A stretch of 64,000 nt of DNA from Undibacterium sp. 5I1 (GCF_034314085.1 NZ_JAVIWI010000001.1:4588001-4652000); one strand, 5' to 3'; counted from the first letter of the stretch, positions 1 to 10,345 are shown. Numbers and translations are program-made. Notes: a model not told the origin generated them from the letters alone.

Positions 1-908
1 GTTTGGAGCAAATCGCCGCATGGCGTCGCCTTGCTCAGGCCAAACAAACCTCCTTGCTTGCATTTATTCAAGTCGATACAGGTATGTCGCGCATGGGCTT
101 ATCGACTAAAGAGGTCAATGCCTGGATTGCTGATCCCTCCTTAACCCAAGGCATTGCTATTAGTCACCTGATGAGTCACCTGGCTTGCGCCGAAGATCAG
201 CAGCATCCAATGAATCAGCAGCAATTACAGACCTTTAAAACCCTGCGCGCTCAATTGCCCGCTTGCGCCGCTAGCTTGGCAAACTCTTCCGGTATTTTTT
301 TAGGCTCTGACTTTCACTTCAATCTTGCTCGTCCCGGTGCTGCTTTATATGGCGTAGCACCCGTTGCCGGGCAAGCAAATCCTTTGAAGGCAGTCGCTTT
401 ATTGCAAGGCAAAATCATCCAGATTCGCGATATTCCTGCAGGTACTGGCGTTGGCTACAGTCTGACGTATCGCAGTCAGCAGCCGCGCAAGATTGCGACC
501 GTGGCCGTTGGTTATGCCGATGGCTGGATGCGTAGCCTGAGCAACCGTGGCGTGGCATATATCGCTGGCCAGCCTGCGCCTATGGTCGGCAATGTGTCAA
601 TGGATACGATTACGCTGGATGTCAGCGATATTGCCCCGGAGAGTTTATATCCTGGTGCAGCGGTAGACCTGCTATCTGCTACTAACACAGTCGATATGGT
701 TGCCAAACTGGCTGGCACGATCGGCTATGAAATCCTGACCAGTCTGGGGCAGCGTTATTATCGTGAATATACCGATGCCGTTTCTTCTGGATCTTCCAGC
801 TCAAGTTTGTCTATCGATTCCGAATTACAGCATCAAAAATCTCAGCATAAAGTAACAAGTCATTCCGGCACTGTCAATACAGACGCCATTAAGGGAGAAG
901 CACAATGA
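1..908 (+). CDS. alr: alanine racemase, C-terminal part (runs off left edge)
   Basis: PLP-dependent racemase that interconverts L- and D-alanine; beside dadA it most likely serves alanine catabolism, although a cell-wall role cannot be excluded. The visible part carries family motifs: [10 protein letters not shown], the RPGAALYGV segment, VGYADGW and VGNVSMD, followed by the C-terminal beta-domain. The N-terminal region with the PLP lysine lies outside the window, so the apparent TTG at 3 is not the real start. The last 40 residues or so are a Ser-rich, polar tail beyond the usual family end. The stop overlaps the dadA start by 4 nt, implying one operon. Whether this is the catabolic (dadX) or the biosynthetic paralog cannot be decided from sequence. 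Confidence 0.93.
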   Translation, partial: LEQIAAWRRLAQAKQTSLLAFIQVDTGMSRMGLSTKEVNAWIADPSLTQGIAISHLMSHLACAEDQQHPMNQQQLQTFKTLRAQLPACAASLANSSGIFLGSDFHFNLARPGAALYGVAPVAGQANPLKAVALLQGKIIQIRDIPAGTGVGYSLTYRSQQPRKIATVAVGYADGWMRSLSNRGVAYIAGQPAPMVGNVSMDTITLDVSDIAPESLYPGAAVDLLSATNTVDMVAKLAGTIGYEILTSLGQRYYREYTDAVSSGSSSSSLSIDSELQHQKSQHKVTSHSGTVNTDAIKGEAQ

Positions 909-2200
909 AAGTAGTCATACTCGGCGCAGGTGTGATTGGTACGGCATCGGCTTATTATCTGGCGAAGGCGGGGCATGAGGTTACGGTCATAGAGCGTCAG
1001 CCTGCTGCAGCTCTGGAAACCAGTTATGCCAATGCAGGTGAGGTTTCTCCTGGTTATTCGGCACCGTGGGCTGGTCCTGGTGTGCCAATGAAAGCTATTA
1101 AATGGCTAATGATGAAACACAGTCCGCTGGCGATACGTCCTAGTTTAGATCCTCATATGTGGCGCTGGGTAACCCAGATGCTGTTTAATTGCACAACCAA
1201 GCGCTACGAAATCAACAAAGGTCGTATGTTGCGGATGGCAGAATATAGCCGTGACACTTTGCAAGAATTACGTGCCGAGACAGGTATCCATTACGACGAG
1301 CGCACCCAAGGCACTTTGCAATTGTTCCGGAATCAGGCTCAGGTGGAGGCAGCGCAAGCAGATATCGCTATTTTAAAAAGTTATGGCGTGCCGTATGAGT
1401 TACTGGATAAAGCAGCGTGTCTGGCAGTGGAGCCAGCTTTAAAGCATGTGCAAGAGAAGTTTATCGGTGCTTTGCGTTTGCCCGGCGATGAGACTGGCGA
1501 TTGCTTTAAATTTACTCAAAATCTAGCCAAATTGGCTGAGGATTTGGGAGCCCAGTTTAAGTACGGCGTAAGCATAGAAAAATTGCTGCATGAGGGCGAT
1601 AAAATCACTGGTGTGAAAACCTCAGCAGGTACTTTTCAGGGTGATTCTTATGTACTTGCTCTTGGCAGTTATTCGCCAATATTACTACGTGAGCTGGGTA
1701 TTAAAATCCCTGTTTATCCGATCAAAGGTTATTCAATCACTGTCCCTATCACCGATGTGTCAGGCGCACCGGAATCCACCGTGATGGATGAAACCTATAA
1801 GGTCGCGATTACGAGACTGGGAGATCGTATCCGCGTTGGCGGCACGGCTGAAATTACTGGTTATGACTTGCGACTGCGTGAAGATCGCCGTGCAACGCTG
1901 GTGCACTCTGTTACCGATTTATTCCCGCATGGCGGCGATGTAGAAAAGGCCGAATTCTGGACTGGTCTGCGTCCGATGACGCCAGATGGCACGCCAATTG
2001 TTGGTCCCACACCTTATCGTAATTTGTATCTTAATACTGGTCATGGCACCTTAGGTTGGACGATGTCTTGTGGCTCTGGCCGCTTCATCGCTGATGTCGT
2101 ATCCAACAAACGCCCGGCAATTTCTACCGAAGGCTTGTACATGGATCGTTATGGCAGCGTCAATCGTCCCATCATTGTCTCTAAGGAGTTGCAAGCATGA
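905..2200 (+). CDS. dadA: D-amino acid dehydrogenase (small subunit, FAD)
   Basis: Membrane-associated flavoprotein that oxidises D-amino acids, mainly D-alanine, to 2-oxo acids and ammonia, feeding electrons to the respiratory chain. The N-terminus shows the FAD Rossmann motif [13 protein letters not shown], then the family block [19 protein letters not shown]; the C-terminus has [14 protein letters not shown] and [17 protein letters not shown]. At 431 aa it has the usual DadA length. The start overlaps the end of the racemase by 4 nt (ATGA), after a GGGAGAAG Shine-Dalgarno. The next gene starts on the DadA stop with the same 4-nt overlap, so racemase, dehydrogenase and regulator are translationally coupled. 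Confidence 0.95.
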   Translation: MKVVILGAGVIGTASAYYLAKAGHEVTVIERQPAAALETSYANAGEVSPGYSAPWAGPGVPMKAIKWLMMKHSPLAIRPSLDPHMWRWVTQMLFNCTTKRYEINKGRMLRMAEYSRDTLQELRAETGIHYDERTQGTLQLFRNQAQVEAAQADIAILKSYGVPYELLDKAACLAVEPALKHVQEKFIGALRLPGDETGDCFKFTQNLAKLAEDLGAQFKYGVSIEKLLHEGDKITGVKTSAGTFQGDSYVLALGSYSPILLRELGIKIPVYPIKGYSITVPITDVSGAPESTVMDETYKVAITRLGDRIRVGGTAEITGYDLRLREDRRATLVHSVTDLFPHGGDVEKAEFWTGLRPMTPDGTPIVGPTPYRNLYLNTGHGTLGWTMSCGSGRFIADVVSNKRPAISTEGLYMDRYGSVNRPIIVSKELQA

Positions 2201-2832
2201 ATTTAATTGAACGCGAACATTTGGTCTCTACTACAGAGATATTTGCTGACCCGACTTTAAATATGCGTTTTTATATCGCAATTGAATTATTAGCGCAGAT
2301 TGTGATGGTAATGCCCCGCACAGCGACGGTCGCTTCATTAGCGCAGGCTACCGGTAAAACACCAAGGTTGGTACGTTCGATATTGTCCACTCTGAGCAAA
2401 GATGGCCTGGTCGCACGCGATGTAAAAGAGAAGGACGCCTGGCATTGCCGCTCTTGTAACGGGATTATTACGCTGGCCGATATTTATCGTTGCTTTTGTC
2501 TGGCAGAGGAAAAAGCAGTCGCTAAAGCAGAAGAAAAAGCACGTATAGAATCCGATGCAAAAGCAGAGCAAGCAGCGATTGATGCTGAGGCTAATGGAGA
2601 TTCTGAGCAAATAGCGGATCGTGCTTCAGAGCGTGATAAGCAAACCAGACCCCGTAGCTCAAACCAACAAAGTGTTGATCTGCTGATGATGCAAGTCAAA
2701 ATGACGGTTAATCGTGCGGTGTTCCAGCAACTAGAGCAATTTGATCTTGGGCGCTTGCGCGGTTTGGCATCGACTACCAGCTTCCGCAGTCATAACGCAC
2801 GGCCGCGTGGTTACATTCCGGAACCGCATTAA
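2197..2832 (+). CDS. Rrf2-like winged-helix transcriptional regulator
   Basis: Probable DNA-binding regulator of the dad operon. Residues 20-80 resemble the Rrf2 winged helix ([21 protein letters not shown] followed by [10 protein letters not shown]). Four cysteines at about 84, 87, 99 and 101 sit close to where Fe-S-binding Rrf2 proteins hold their cluster, but the spacing differs from the classic one. A Lys/Glu/Ala-rich low-complexity stretch of roughly 60 residues (about 103-165) is inserted before the final helix ([20 protein letters not shown]), making the protein 211 aa against about 150 for typical Rrf2 members. A strong AAGGAG lies upstream of the ATG, which overlaps the dadA stop by 4 nt. 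Target and effector are unknown. Confidence 0.75.
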   Translation: MNLIEREHLVSTTEIFADPTLNMRFYIAIELLAQIVMVMPRTATVASLAQATGKTPRLVRSILSTLSKDGLVARDVKEKDAWHCRSCNGIITLADIYRCFCLAEEKAVAKAEEKARIESDAKAEQAAIDAEANGDSEQIADRASERDKQTRPRSSNQQSVDLLMMQVKMTVNRAVFQQLEQFDLGRLRGLASTTSFRSHNARPRGYIPEPH

Positions 2833-2852
2833 ACATGATTTGATCGGCTCCA

Positions 2853-4457
2853 ATGCGCATTAATATTCAGTTTAAAGACAGAGTTGGTATTGCGCATGAA
2901 ATACTGGCAGTGTTTGCTCTGCGTGGTTTGAATGTAGTTGGCGTAGAGGTTGATCCGCCGAATATTTATATCGATAGTCCAGAGTTGCTAGAGTTCATGC
3001 TGCCATCTCTGCAGCAAGACTGTGACCAAGTGCGTGGTGTCGGTAAGATTAACGTTCTGGATATTTTGCCTGGTAAGCGCCGTCGTCTCAACTTAGATAC
3101 TGTGATGGCGGTGATGGAAGATCCCGTACTTGCTATTGACGCTAATGGCAAAGTTGTCATTGCTAATGCCGCCGCCGCTGCCGTGTCTGGTATGACGGAA
3201 GACATTCTTTGTCAGAAAAATCTACGTGATCTGCTGGAAGATCCTTTGGTCGAGCATGAATTGATTACCCATTCTTTTCATGTACCAAGTCGAGAAGTCA
3301 TTCTCAATGGCGAGCCGTTTTGGATGGACGTAACACCCGTCTCTGAGACTTTGTCAAATCCACAAATATCCAGTCTAACAATCAGCCAGACAACCAGTCC
3401 AATTAATATAAAACCCAATGGTCAGACTGTGGGTGCCGTACTGACTTTGCACGCCCCAAAGCGTATGGGAGGGCGGTTACATGCGCTACAGCATTCTGAG
3501 GGTAGCGGTTTTCATTTCATTATCGGTGAGTCCGAGCAAATCAAGGCACTAAAAGTACGTGCAGCTAAAGTGGCTGTCGTGGATGCACCCTTGCTGATTA
3601 CCGGTGAGACAGGGACCGGTAAGGAGTTATTAGCGCAAGCTTGCCACGGTGTCAGTGCTCGTAGCAACGCGCCTTTTCTGGAATTGAACTGTGCCGCTTT
3701 ACCTGAGAGTTTGGCTGAGAGTGAATTGTTCGGTTATATGTCCGGCGCCTTCACCGGTGCGCAACGTGGCGGTAAACCAGGCCTGATAGAAATGGCGGAC
3801 GGCGGTACCGTATTTTTGGATGAGATTGGCGAAATGTCGCTCTACTTGCAAGCGAAGTTATTGCGCTTCCTGAATGACGGCAAGTTTCGTCGCATTGGTG
3901 GTGATAAAGAGGTTAAGGTTAACGTTCGCATTATCAGCGCCACCCACCGTAATTTGCGCAAGATGGTACATGAAGGCTTATTCCGTGAAGATCTGTTTTA
4001 TCGGCTGAACGTACTTCATTTAGAAATGCCAGCCTTACGCGAAAGACCAGACGATATTTTGCAATTAGCCCGGCATTTTATTGAACGCGCCTGCACTCAG
4101 GCGCAAAAGCCCGTGTGTCGTTTGAACTCGGCCGCTTGCGCCGCGTTGTTGTCTAATCGTTGGCCTGGTAATGTCCGCCAGCTTCAGAATGTGGTTTTTA
4201 GAGCGATCACTATGTCTGATCAGCGTGTATTAGACGCAGCAGATTTAGATTGGGCTGAGGGTAGTATCACGGCAGACGAGGTTCATATTGATGCTGCCGA
4301 AAGCTGGGAGCTGTCCGTTAGAGAGTTTGAATCAGCCTTGCTAGAAAAGCTCTACTCACAATATCCATCTAGCCGCAAACTTGCTGCCAGATTAGATACG
4401 TCACACTCAATGATCGCGGCTAAACTCAGGAAATACGGCATACCTCAAAAACGCTGA
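2853..4457 (+). CDS. TyrR/PhhR-like sigma54-dependent regulator (ACT-PAS-AAA-HTH)
   Basis: Enhancer-binding activator likely to sense an amino acid. The order is ACT domain (about 1-75, KDRVGIAHEILAVFALRGLN), PAS domain (about 80-190), AAA+ domain with Walker A GETGTGKE near 251 and an intact GAFTGA loop near 297, then a C-terminal Fis-type HTH (SRKLAARLDTSHSMIAAKL). ACT-PAS-AAA-HTH is the TyrR/PhhR architecture; the intact GAFTGA means it should work with sigma54, unlike E. coli TyrR. It follows the Rrf2-like gene after 20 nt and probably belongs to the same operon, so control of D-alanine or aromatic amino acid catabolism is inferred. An unconserved linker rich in Thr/Ser/Asn lies near 168-185. 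Confidence 0.88.
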   Translation: MRINIQFKDRVGIAHEILAVFALRGLNVVGVEVDPPNIYIDSPELLEFMLPSLQQDCDQVRGVGKINVLDILPGKRRRLNLDTVMAVMEDPVLAIDANGKVVIANAAAAAVSGMTEDILCQKNLRDLLEDPLVEHELITHSFHVPSREVILNGEPFWMDVTPVSETLSNPQISSLTISQTTSPINIKPNGQTVGAVLTLHAPKRMGGRLHALQHSEGSGFHFIIGESEQIKALKVRAAKVAVVDAPLLITGETGTGKELLAQACHGVSARSNAPFLELNCAALPESLAESELFGYMSGAFTGAQRGGKPGLIEMADGGTVFLDEIGEMSLYLQAKLLRFLNDGKFRRIGGDKEVKVNVRIISATHRNLRKMVHEGLFREDLFYRLNVLHLEMPALRERPDDILQLARHFIERACTQAQKPVCRLNSAACAALLSNRWPGNVRQLQNVVFRAITMSDQRVLDAADLDWAEGSITADEVHIDAAESWELSVREFESALLEKLYSQYPSSRKLAARLDTSHSMIAAKLRKYGIPQKR

Positions 4458-4520
4458 TACTTATCCCAAACATTGATTTTTGAATGGCAATCAAGAGCGA
4501 GCAGGTAGATTTAATGAGAG

Positions 4521-4712
4521 TTAATGACTTGATTGTGATAAATCTTCGTCAGGCTCTTCTGGTAAGTTGACTGCAGGGATTGTATATTTTTCTTCAGCCC
4601 ATGCGCCCAAATCAATTTGTTTGCAGCGATCAGAGCAAAAAGGCCGGTAAGGACTCGCTTCCGACCAAACCACTTTTTTGCCGCAAGTAGGGCAATCTAC
4701 AACTGTACTCAT
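4521..4712 (-). CDS. yacG: DNA gyrase inhibitor YacG
   Basis: Small zinc-ribbon protein that in E. coli binds GyrB and inhibits gyrase. The four zinc ligands are visible as CPTCGKK near the N-terminus and CSDRCK near residue 26-30, followed by the typical [13 protein letters not shown] segment and an acidic tail. Length is 63 aa, normal for the family. It is the last gene of the minus-strand run pilB-pilC-pilD-coaE-zapD-yacG, about 110 nt after zapD, and its end faces the end of the TyrR-like gene. Confidence 0.93.
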   Translation of the reverse strand: MSTVVDCPTCGKKVVWSEASPYRPFCSDRCKQIDLGAWAEEKYTIPAVNLPEEPDEDLSQSSH

Positions 4713-4821
4713 ATAATTAATTCCAACTAAAGACGATCAGCGCATTGCACGATATCGCCATACAAAAACTTTTATAAGCACTCAACTCAAGGTTTATGAG
4801 TAGTGCGTAGCAAACAAAAAA

Positions 4822-5577
4822 TTAAAAATTACAAAGTGTCAGATCAAATGGAATATCGCTTTCAAATGCCTTAGGTTTCATCGTTCCATCTTGCGACATA
4901 AAGCGTATCCAAAGCATATATTTATTAGCAGAAATTTCTGGAATAGCGCCCATATCTTGTACTAAAGTGACGCGTAACAGCTGATAAATTTTCCCTTGTA
5001 GCATTTGCTGATAACTGCCTGTTTGTGCAATCACTTTTGTAGTTACGCCAGACTCACGTAATAACCTCAGCACAATATTGATCGCATCAAATAGAGGAGC
5101 TATAGGTGCAAACCAGTTAGAGATATCGGAAAAGCGTTTTTCAGAGGTATTTTTTTGCCAGGCATGATAGCTAGGGAGATCAAATTCGCAAGCGCCGCCT
5201 GGAATAATGGTACGACCGCGAATACTCATCAACCATTCGTTATCGCGAACATTTTGCCCAGTCTTACCTGTGGAGGCAATTAGAGCACTACTTGCACGAT
5301 CAACTTCATCCAGAATTTGATCCAGCATATCCGCTTGTACATTTGGATTTGATTTGAAGCTGATGAGAGTATGTTTTTGTCGTTCTAGTTCTTGGAGTAA
5401 ATCAGACTTAAGGTCGGCACGACCAGCAACCTCCAGCATTTCAAAAATGGTGGACAGTGCGACGTGATGCTGCATAGGATCAGACTGATGTAGAAAAAAA
5501 GTGAATTTTTCATACAGATCTTCTAGCCGCAATAACGTGCGAATACGCTCGTTAAAAGGGTATTCGTAAACAATCAA
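4822..5577 (-). CDS. zapD: cell division protein ZapD
   Basis: FtsZ-associated protein that crosslinks FtsZ filaments and stabilises the Z ring. The family start block IVYEYPFNERIRTLLRLEDL and the conserved AFESDIPFDLTLC end are both present. I place the start at the TTG at 5577, giving 251 aa, because an AAGGA Shine-Dalgarno lies 7 nt upstream and the protein then begins at the usual family position. The longer reading to another TTG at 5613 adds 12 unconserved residues. It sits between coaE and yacG, the standard order in many proteobacteria. Confidence 0.93.
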   Translation of the reverse strand: MIVYEYPFNERIRTLLRLEDLYEKFTFFLHQSDPMQHHVALSTIFEMLEVAGRADLKSDLLQELERQKHTLISFKSNPNVQADMLDQILDEVDRASSALIASTGKTGQNVRDNEWLMSIRGRTIIPGGACEFDLPSYHAWQKNTSEKRFSDISNWFAPIAPLFDAINIVLRLLRESGVTTKVIAQTGSYQQMLQGKIYQLLRVTLVQDMGAIPEISANKYMLWIRFMSQDGTMKPKAFESDIPFDLTLCNF

Positions 5578-5669
5578 AATAATGTCCTTGTTTAAATTGG
5601 TGCCAACGCGCAAGTGCCATATGATTCTGAACCATGCTGACTAAAATTACAAACGTTGTATGAGGATTA

Positions 5670-6311
5670 TCAGTCATTTTCCTCGAGATTAATCAAGGAT
5701 GATTTGGCTAATTGCAGATATTGACTGTGTAACTTTATAACCTGCTTATGAATCTGCGTTAAATCGCCCTCATTAAAAATAATATCGTCGGCGGCTTCAA
5801 GTCTTTGTTCTCGACTGACTTGAGCGTGCATGATGGCTAGTACTTGCTCTTGACTCAATCCATTTCTTGCCATAACACGGCTAATTTGAGTTTCTTCTTG
5901 GCAGTCGACTACTAATATTCGGCTGACTTTTTGTCTCCAATTGCTAGATTCGACCAATAGGGGAACAACAAATATAGTGTAAGCGCCATTTACGTTTTTT
6001 GCCGCTCGATTTGTTTCTTGACGTATTAACGGGTGAAGAATATTCTCAAGTTGTAATTTCTTTGCTGGATCGGCAAATACGCATTCGCGCATTTTTGCTC
6101 GATCCATTGCTCCATCAGGTTGAATAAATTCTGCACCAAATTCATTTTGGATTGGTTTAATAGCTATTCCATTGGCTGCAGTAAGTTCATGGGCGATTAG
6201 GTCGGTATCAACCAGACTTGCGCCAAGCTCTGCGAACATATTGGCAATAGTAGTTTTACCACTTCCAATACCCCCAGTAAGTCCTAAACTAAAGGCGCTT
6301 ATTGCATGCAT
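5670..6311 (-). CDS. coaE: dephospho-CoA kinase
   Basis: Last enzyme of coenzyme A synthesis: phosphorylates dephospho-CoA at the 3' hydroxyl with ATP. The P-loop GLTGGIGSGKTT lies at the N-terminus, followed by the DTDLIAHELT substrate motif and the LENILHPLIR block. Start chosen at the ATG at 6311, which overlaps the pilD stop by one nucleotide (TAATG); this gives 213 aa, a normal length, while a longer reading adds 15 unconserved residues inside pilD. Translational coupling to pilD is likely. Confidence 0.95.
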   Translation of the reverse strand: MHAISAFSLGLTGGIGSGKTTIANMFAELGASLVDTDLIAHELTAANGIAIKPIQNEFGAEFIQPDGAMDRAKMRECVFADPAKKLQLENILHPLIRQETNRAAKNVNGAYTIFVVPLLVESSNWRQKVSRILVVDCQEETQISRVMARNGLSQEQVLAIMHAQVSREQRLEAADDIIFNEGDLTQIHKQVIKLHSQYLQLAKSSLINLEEND

Positions 6312-7177
6312 TAGCCTAGTAATCCCAAATAGTGTTGAGACAGCGTTTTCCCCCAAATTAGCGCAATTAAACCCGCCCCTGCCAAATAAGGGCCGAATGG
6401 AATGGGATTATTTCTACCCATTTTTTTAAAAACGATCATGCTAATACCAACTACAGCACCGACGGCCGAGGAGAGCAACACAATCACTGGTAGCATGCTC
6501 CAACCCATCCACGCGCCAAGCGCTGCGAGTAGTTTGAAATCACCATAACCCATGCCATCTTTTCCAGTAGCTAGCTTAAACAACCAGTAGATCGACCATA
6601 GACTTAAATATCCAGCAACCGCGCCGATCACTGCATCAGTAAGTGGTGTAAAGGTAGTATTCAGGTTAATTAGAAGACCGCACCAAAGCAATGGTAGCGT
6701 TAGATCGTCAGGCAACAATTGAGTATCGGCATCTATAAATGTCATGGCAATTAGAAGCCAGCCAAATAACACTGCTCCCAGTCCTGCAAGCCCACTGCCA
6801 AAATGCCAGACCAACAAAGCGGATATCGCGGCAGTTAGTAATTCTACTATTGGATAACGGATAGAAATTGGTGCTTTGCAACCTGCGCATTTACCACCGA
6901 TCATTATGTAGCTAATGACGGGGATATTTTCTACGGCCGTAATTTGATGTCCGCAATTAGGGCATGCAGAGCGCGGTACCATTAAATTATAGCGATCTGT
7001 ATGAGGCAGTACTTCACCTTTCTCACTGGCCACGTAATTGTCAGATTCACGCTGCATCATCTTTGGAACTCGATGAATTACAACATTGAGGAAGCTACCA
7101 ACTAACAAGCTAATAATACCTACCGCACCAGTGCTGATCCAGTTGTTTGGCGTAGTAAAGAAAATTAATTCCCACAT
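6311..7177 (-). CDS. pilD: type IV prepilin peptidase / N-methyltransferase PilD
   Basis: Inner-membrane aspartic protease that cleaves the leader of type IV prepilins and pseudopilins and N-methylates the new N-terminus. An N-terminal zinc-binding loop with two CxxC pairs (CPNCGHQ and CAGCKAP) is followed by several membrane helices. The catalytic aspartates are in FIDADTQLLPDDLT and GMGYGDFKLL. Length 288 aa is typical. Its start overlaps the pilC stop by one nucleotide and its stop overlaps the coaE start, so pilC-pilD-coaE are tightly coupled. Confidence 0.96.
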   Translation of the reverse strand: MWELIFFTTPNNWISTGAVGIISLLVGSFLNVVIHRVPKMMQRESDNYVASEKGEVLPHTDRYNLMVPRSACPNCGHQITAVENIPVISYIMIGGKCAGCKAPISIRYPIVELLTAAISALLVWHFGSGLAGLGAVLFGWLLIAMTFIDADTQLLPDDLTLPLLWCGLLINLNTTFTPLTDAVIGAVAGYLSLWSIYWLFKLATGKDGMGYGDFKLLAALGAWMGWSMLPVIVLLSSAVGAVVGISMIVFKKMGRNNPIPFGPYLAGAGLIALIWGKTLSQHYLGLLG

Positions 7178-8409
7178 TAAACGACTTGTCCTAATTTGAA
7201 AATTGGCAAATACATTGCAACGACTAGACCACCAATTATTACACCAAGTATTACCATAATCATTGGTTCCATCAGGCTTGACAGCGATGAAACAGCTTCA
7301 TCTACTTCTTCTTCATAAAAGTCAGCAACTTTACCCAACATTTGATCTAACGCACCTGACTCCTCTCCAATAGAAACCATTTGCGTCACCATATTGGGAA
7401 AAACATTAGAGTTTTGCATTGCAACAGTAAGGCTTGTACCTGTGCTTACCTCTGTTTGAATTTTAATTGTTGCATCGAGATAAACAGCATTGCCCGCTGC
7501 ACCACCGACTGAGTCTAGTGACTCAACCAAAGGTACGCCGGCAGCAAACATAGTTGCTAAAGTACGCGTCCAGCGTGCAATGGTTGCTTTTCTAATAACT
7601 GCGCCAAATACCGGGGCTTGTAGCAGTAATCTATCCATCGTTCGCTGCATGCTAAGCGAGCGTTGCCAGGATTGAAAGAAAAAATAGATACTTCCGAAGA
7701 TGCCTCCAAATATCAGATACCAATTTTTTACGAAAAAATCAGAAATTGCCATAACAAAAAGAGTTGGTGCTGGAAGAGTGGCTCCAAAGCTTGAAAATAC
7801 GTCTTTGAACGCTGGTACAACCCAAATCATGATTACAGCGGTGACAATGAATGCAATTGATAAGATTGCTATTGGGTAAGTTAATGCAGATTTAATCTTA
7901 GCCTTAATCGCTAATGTTTTTTCTTTGTAAATAGCAAGCCTAGTCAGCAAATCCTCTAGTATACCTGCTTGTTCGCCTGCATCAACTAGATTGCAAAATA
8001 AAGGGTCGAAATACAGGGGAAATTTACGGAATGCTTGACTTAGGCTTGTTCCGGTTTCAACGTCCCCCCTAATATCTTGCAAAAGTTTGGAAACAGATGG
8101 ATTTTCATTTCCCTTCGCGACAATATCAAAAGATTGCAATAGAGGAACGCCTGCTCGCATCATAGTTGCCAGTTGACGCGTAAATAAGGTAATGTCTTTA
8201 TCAGTAACTCTTTTGCCCGAAGTATAACTTTTTTTCTTAACTTTACTAACTAGAACACCCTGACGTCTTAACGTTGCGTTGACTATGGCTTCACCTCCGG
8301 CGCGTATTTCACCGCGTACCGTTTTGCCAAATTTATCTTTGCCCTCCCAAGCGTATAAATATTCTTTAATTTGCGGAGTTTTTGGTGCTGTTTTTGGTGT
8401 GGTAGCCAT
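7177..8409 (-). CDS. pilC: type IV pilus inner-membrane platform protein PilC
   Basis: Polytopic inner-membrane protein of the type IV pilus machine; it couples the PilB and PilT motors to pilin polymerisation. Two T2SF domains are visible, each with a GVPL motif (TMMRAGVPLLQSFDIV and TMFAAGVPLVESLDSV), followed by hydrophobic helices near 175-200, 220-245 and 380-405. Length 410 aa matches the family. An Ala/Thr/Pro/Lys-rich N-terminus of about 15 residues precedes the conserved YAWEGKDKFGK. Separated from pilB by 12 nt. Confidence 0.96.
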   Translation of the reverse strand: MATTPKTAPKTPQIKEYLYAWEGKDKFGKTVRGEIRAGGEAIVNATLRRQGVLVSKVKKKSYTSGKRVTDKDITLFTRQLATMMRAGVPLLQSFDIVAKGNENPSVSKLLQDIRGDVETGTSLSQAFRKFPLYFDPLFCNLVDAGEQAGILEDLLTRLAIYKEKTLAIKAKIKSALTYPIAILSIAFIVTAVIMIWVVPAFKDVFSSFGATLPAPTLFVMAISDFFVKNWYLIFGGIFGSIYFFFQSWQRSLSMQRTMDRLLLQAPVFGAVIRKATIARWTRTLATMFAAGVPLVESLDSVGGAAGNAVYLDATIKIQTEVSTGTSLTVAMQNSNVFPNMVTQMVSIGEESGALDQMLGKVADFYEEEVDEAVSSLSSLMEPMIMVILGVIIGGLVVAMYLPIFKLGQVV

Positions 8410-8421
8410 ATTGCTATCCCA

Positions 8422-10149
8422 TTATTCGTTGGTACAGCCTAGGACTTCTTCCAAGCTTGTGAGTCCTTGCTTAACTTTTTGTAATCCAGATTTTCTAAGA
8501 CTTCTTACACCTTCTTTTTCGGATTGTTTTTCAATTTCTAACGATGTGCCGTTTGAAAGAATAATACGTTCAATTGCTTCAGTAATTGGCATTATCTGAT
8601 AAATGCCTACTCGTCCTTTGTAGCCACTACCGCTGCAGCGTTCACAACCTACAGGATGGTAAGGTTTCCAAGTTCCGTCTAGCTCCTCATCTTTAAATCC
8701 AGCCTGAAGAAGAACTTCGTCTAATACATCGGCAGGCTTTTTACAGGTGCAAAGACGTCTAGCTAATCTCTGCGCAGTTATCAAAATGACTGAAGATGCA
8801 ATATTAAACGGTGCTACGCCCATGTTCATGAGACGAGTCAGGGTAGAGGGGGCATCATTGGTATGCAAGGTTGAGAAAACCATATGGCCAGTTTGCGCCG
8901 CTTTGATCGCGATATCTGCAGTTTCCAGGTCACGAATTTCACCTACCATAATGACATCGGGATCTTGTCGAAGGAATGACTTTAAAGCGACCGGAAATGT
9001 TAAGCCCGCTCTGTCGTTGATATTAACTTGATTGACTCCTGGTAAGTTGATCTCAGCTGGATCTTCAGCGGTTGAAATATTGATGCCCGGTTTGTTAATC
9101 ACGTTAAGGCAAGTATATAAAGAGACGGTTTTACCTGAGCCTGTCGGTCCGGTAACTAATACCATGCCATATGGACGTTGTATGGCATTCATCAGAATCT
9201 CTTTTTGATCAGGATCGTAACCTAGCGCATCAATACCCATTTGCGCTTGAGATCCATCCAAAATCCGCATAACTATTTTTTCGCCAAATAGCGTCGGCAG
9301 CGTACTCACTCGAAAATCAATTGCTTTGGACACAGATAAAACTAATTTCATACGCCCATCTTGGGGAACGCGCTTTTCAGAAATATCCAATTTAGAAATG
9401 ACTTTTATCCGTGAAACTAGCTTGTCTTTAATTGCAATCGGTGGCTGTGCTATCTCACGAAGTTCTCCATCAACCCTGAACCGAATACGATAGAATTTCT
9501 CAAAAGGTTCAAAATGTAAATCGGAGGCGCCCATATTGATCGCATCGATCAACATTTTTTGTAAAAATTTTACGATTGGCGCATCGTCAACTTCGGCTGC
9601 CTGAGCATCAGCAGCGCCAGTATTAATGTCTTCCTCTTTAAATTCAATATCGTAGTCATCGCCGGATATATCACTTAAGCTTTGTTCCGACGTTTTACTC
9701 AGTTTTTCTAATAGTTTAAGCAGTGCATCGTGTTGTACAACCACAATTTCTATACCTAAACCCGTTTGAAATTTAATTTGATCTTGAGCGGAGACATTGG
9801 TTGGGTCGGAAACAGCCAAAGAAATTTTATTACCACGCTTGGCTAACGCTACGATGCGTTGTGTCTGCATCAATTTAGAATCAACAATTTTTTCGGGTAA
9901 GGTCGCCTCATTAAAAACGCCCAGATCGACTAAAGGATAGCCAAATGTTTCAGAACAAAATGCAGCAAGATCTCTCGCGTTGATTAGACCGCTTTGCAGT
10001 AAGCTGTCAACGAAGGGTTTTTTTTCTAACTGAGATTTTTTTTGTACGTCATCTATTTGTGATGCTGGCAAAACATTACCTTGGATTAGCGCTCTGGCAA
10101 GTCCTGAGGTTGGTAAGGCTGGAGTCGTATTCGGTAGAACTGCTGACAT
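8422..10149 (-). CDS. pilB: type IV pilus extension ATPase PilB
   Basis: Cytoplasmic hexameric ATPase driving pilus extension. An N-terminal MshEN-type region (about 1-150) precedes the secretion-ATPase core with Walker A GPTGSGKTVS near 335, the Asp and His boxes (STAEDPAEI, STLHTNDAPSTLTRL) and DPDVIMVGEIRD. A zinc-binding four-cysteine loop is split as CTCKK and CERCSGSGYKGR. Length 575 aa is normal. It is the first gene of the minus-strand pil-coaE-zapD-yacG run; no major pilin gene is in the window. Confidence 0.96.
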   Translation of the reverse strand: MSAVLPNTTPALPTSGLARALIQGNVLPASQIDDVQKKSQLEKKPFVDSLLQSGLINARDLAAFCSETFGYPLVDLGVFNEATLPEKIVDSKLMQTQRIVALAKRGNKISLAVSDPTNVSAQDQIKFQTGLGIEIVVVQHDALLKLLEKLSKTSEQSLSDISGDDYDIEFKEEDINTGAADAQAAEVDDAPIVKFLQKMLIDAINMGASDLHFEPFEKFYRIRFRVDGELREIAQPPIAIKDKLVSRIKVISKLDISEKRVPQDGRMKLVLSVSKAIDFRVSTLPTLFGEKIVMRILDGSQAQMGIDALGYDPDQKEILMNAIQRPYGMVLVTGPTGSGKTVSLYTCLNVINKPGINISTAEDPAEINLPGVNQVNINDRAGLTFPVALKSFLRQDPDVIMVGEIRDLETADIAIKAAQTGHMVFSTLHTNDAPSTLTRLMNMGVAPFNIASSVILITAQRLARRLCTCKKPADVLDEVLLQAGFKDEELDGTWKPYHPVGCERCSGSGYKGRVGIYQIMPITEAIERIILSNGTSLEIEKQSEKEGVRSLRKSGLQKVKQGLTSLEEVLGCTNE

Positions 10150-10345
10150 AAGATCTCACATAGGGCTCTTGCTCAAATTAATCGATGTTATCGTTGCTTT
10201 AAGATAATGCAACCAAGCACCTCTTTTGTAAAGGAGCGCACATCATTTGTTTGATGCATTTTGCCTAAAAAAATATAAAGAAGCACAACTGCTTAAAATA
10301 ACCCATCCTAAATAATTTATATCGCGATCTTCATATCAATAAAAA

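Noticed and set aside
10150..10345. Possible tRNA between ispB and pilB
   Set aside because: No T-loop or cloverleaf pattern found on either strand.
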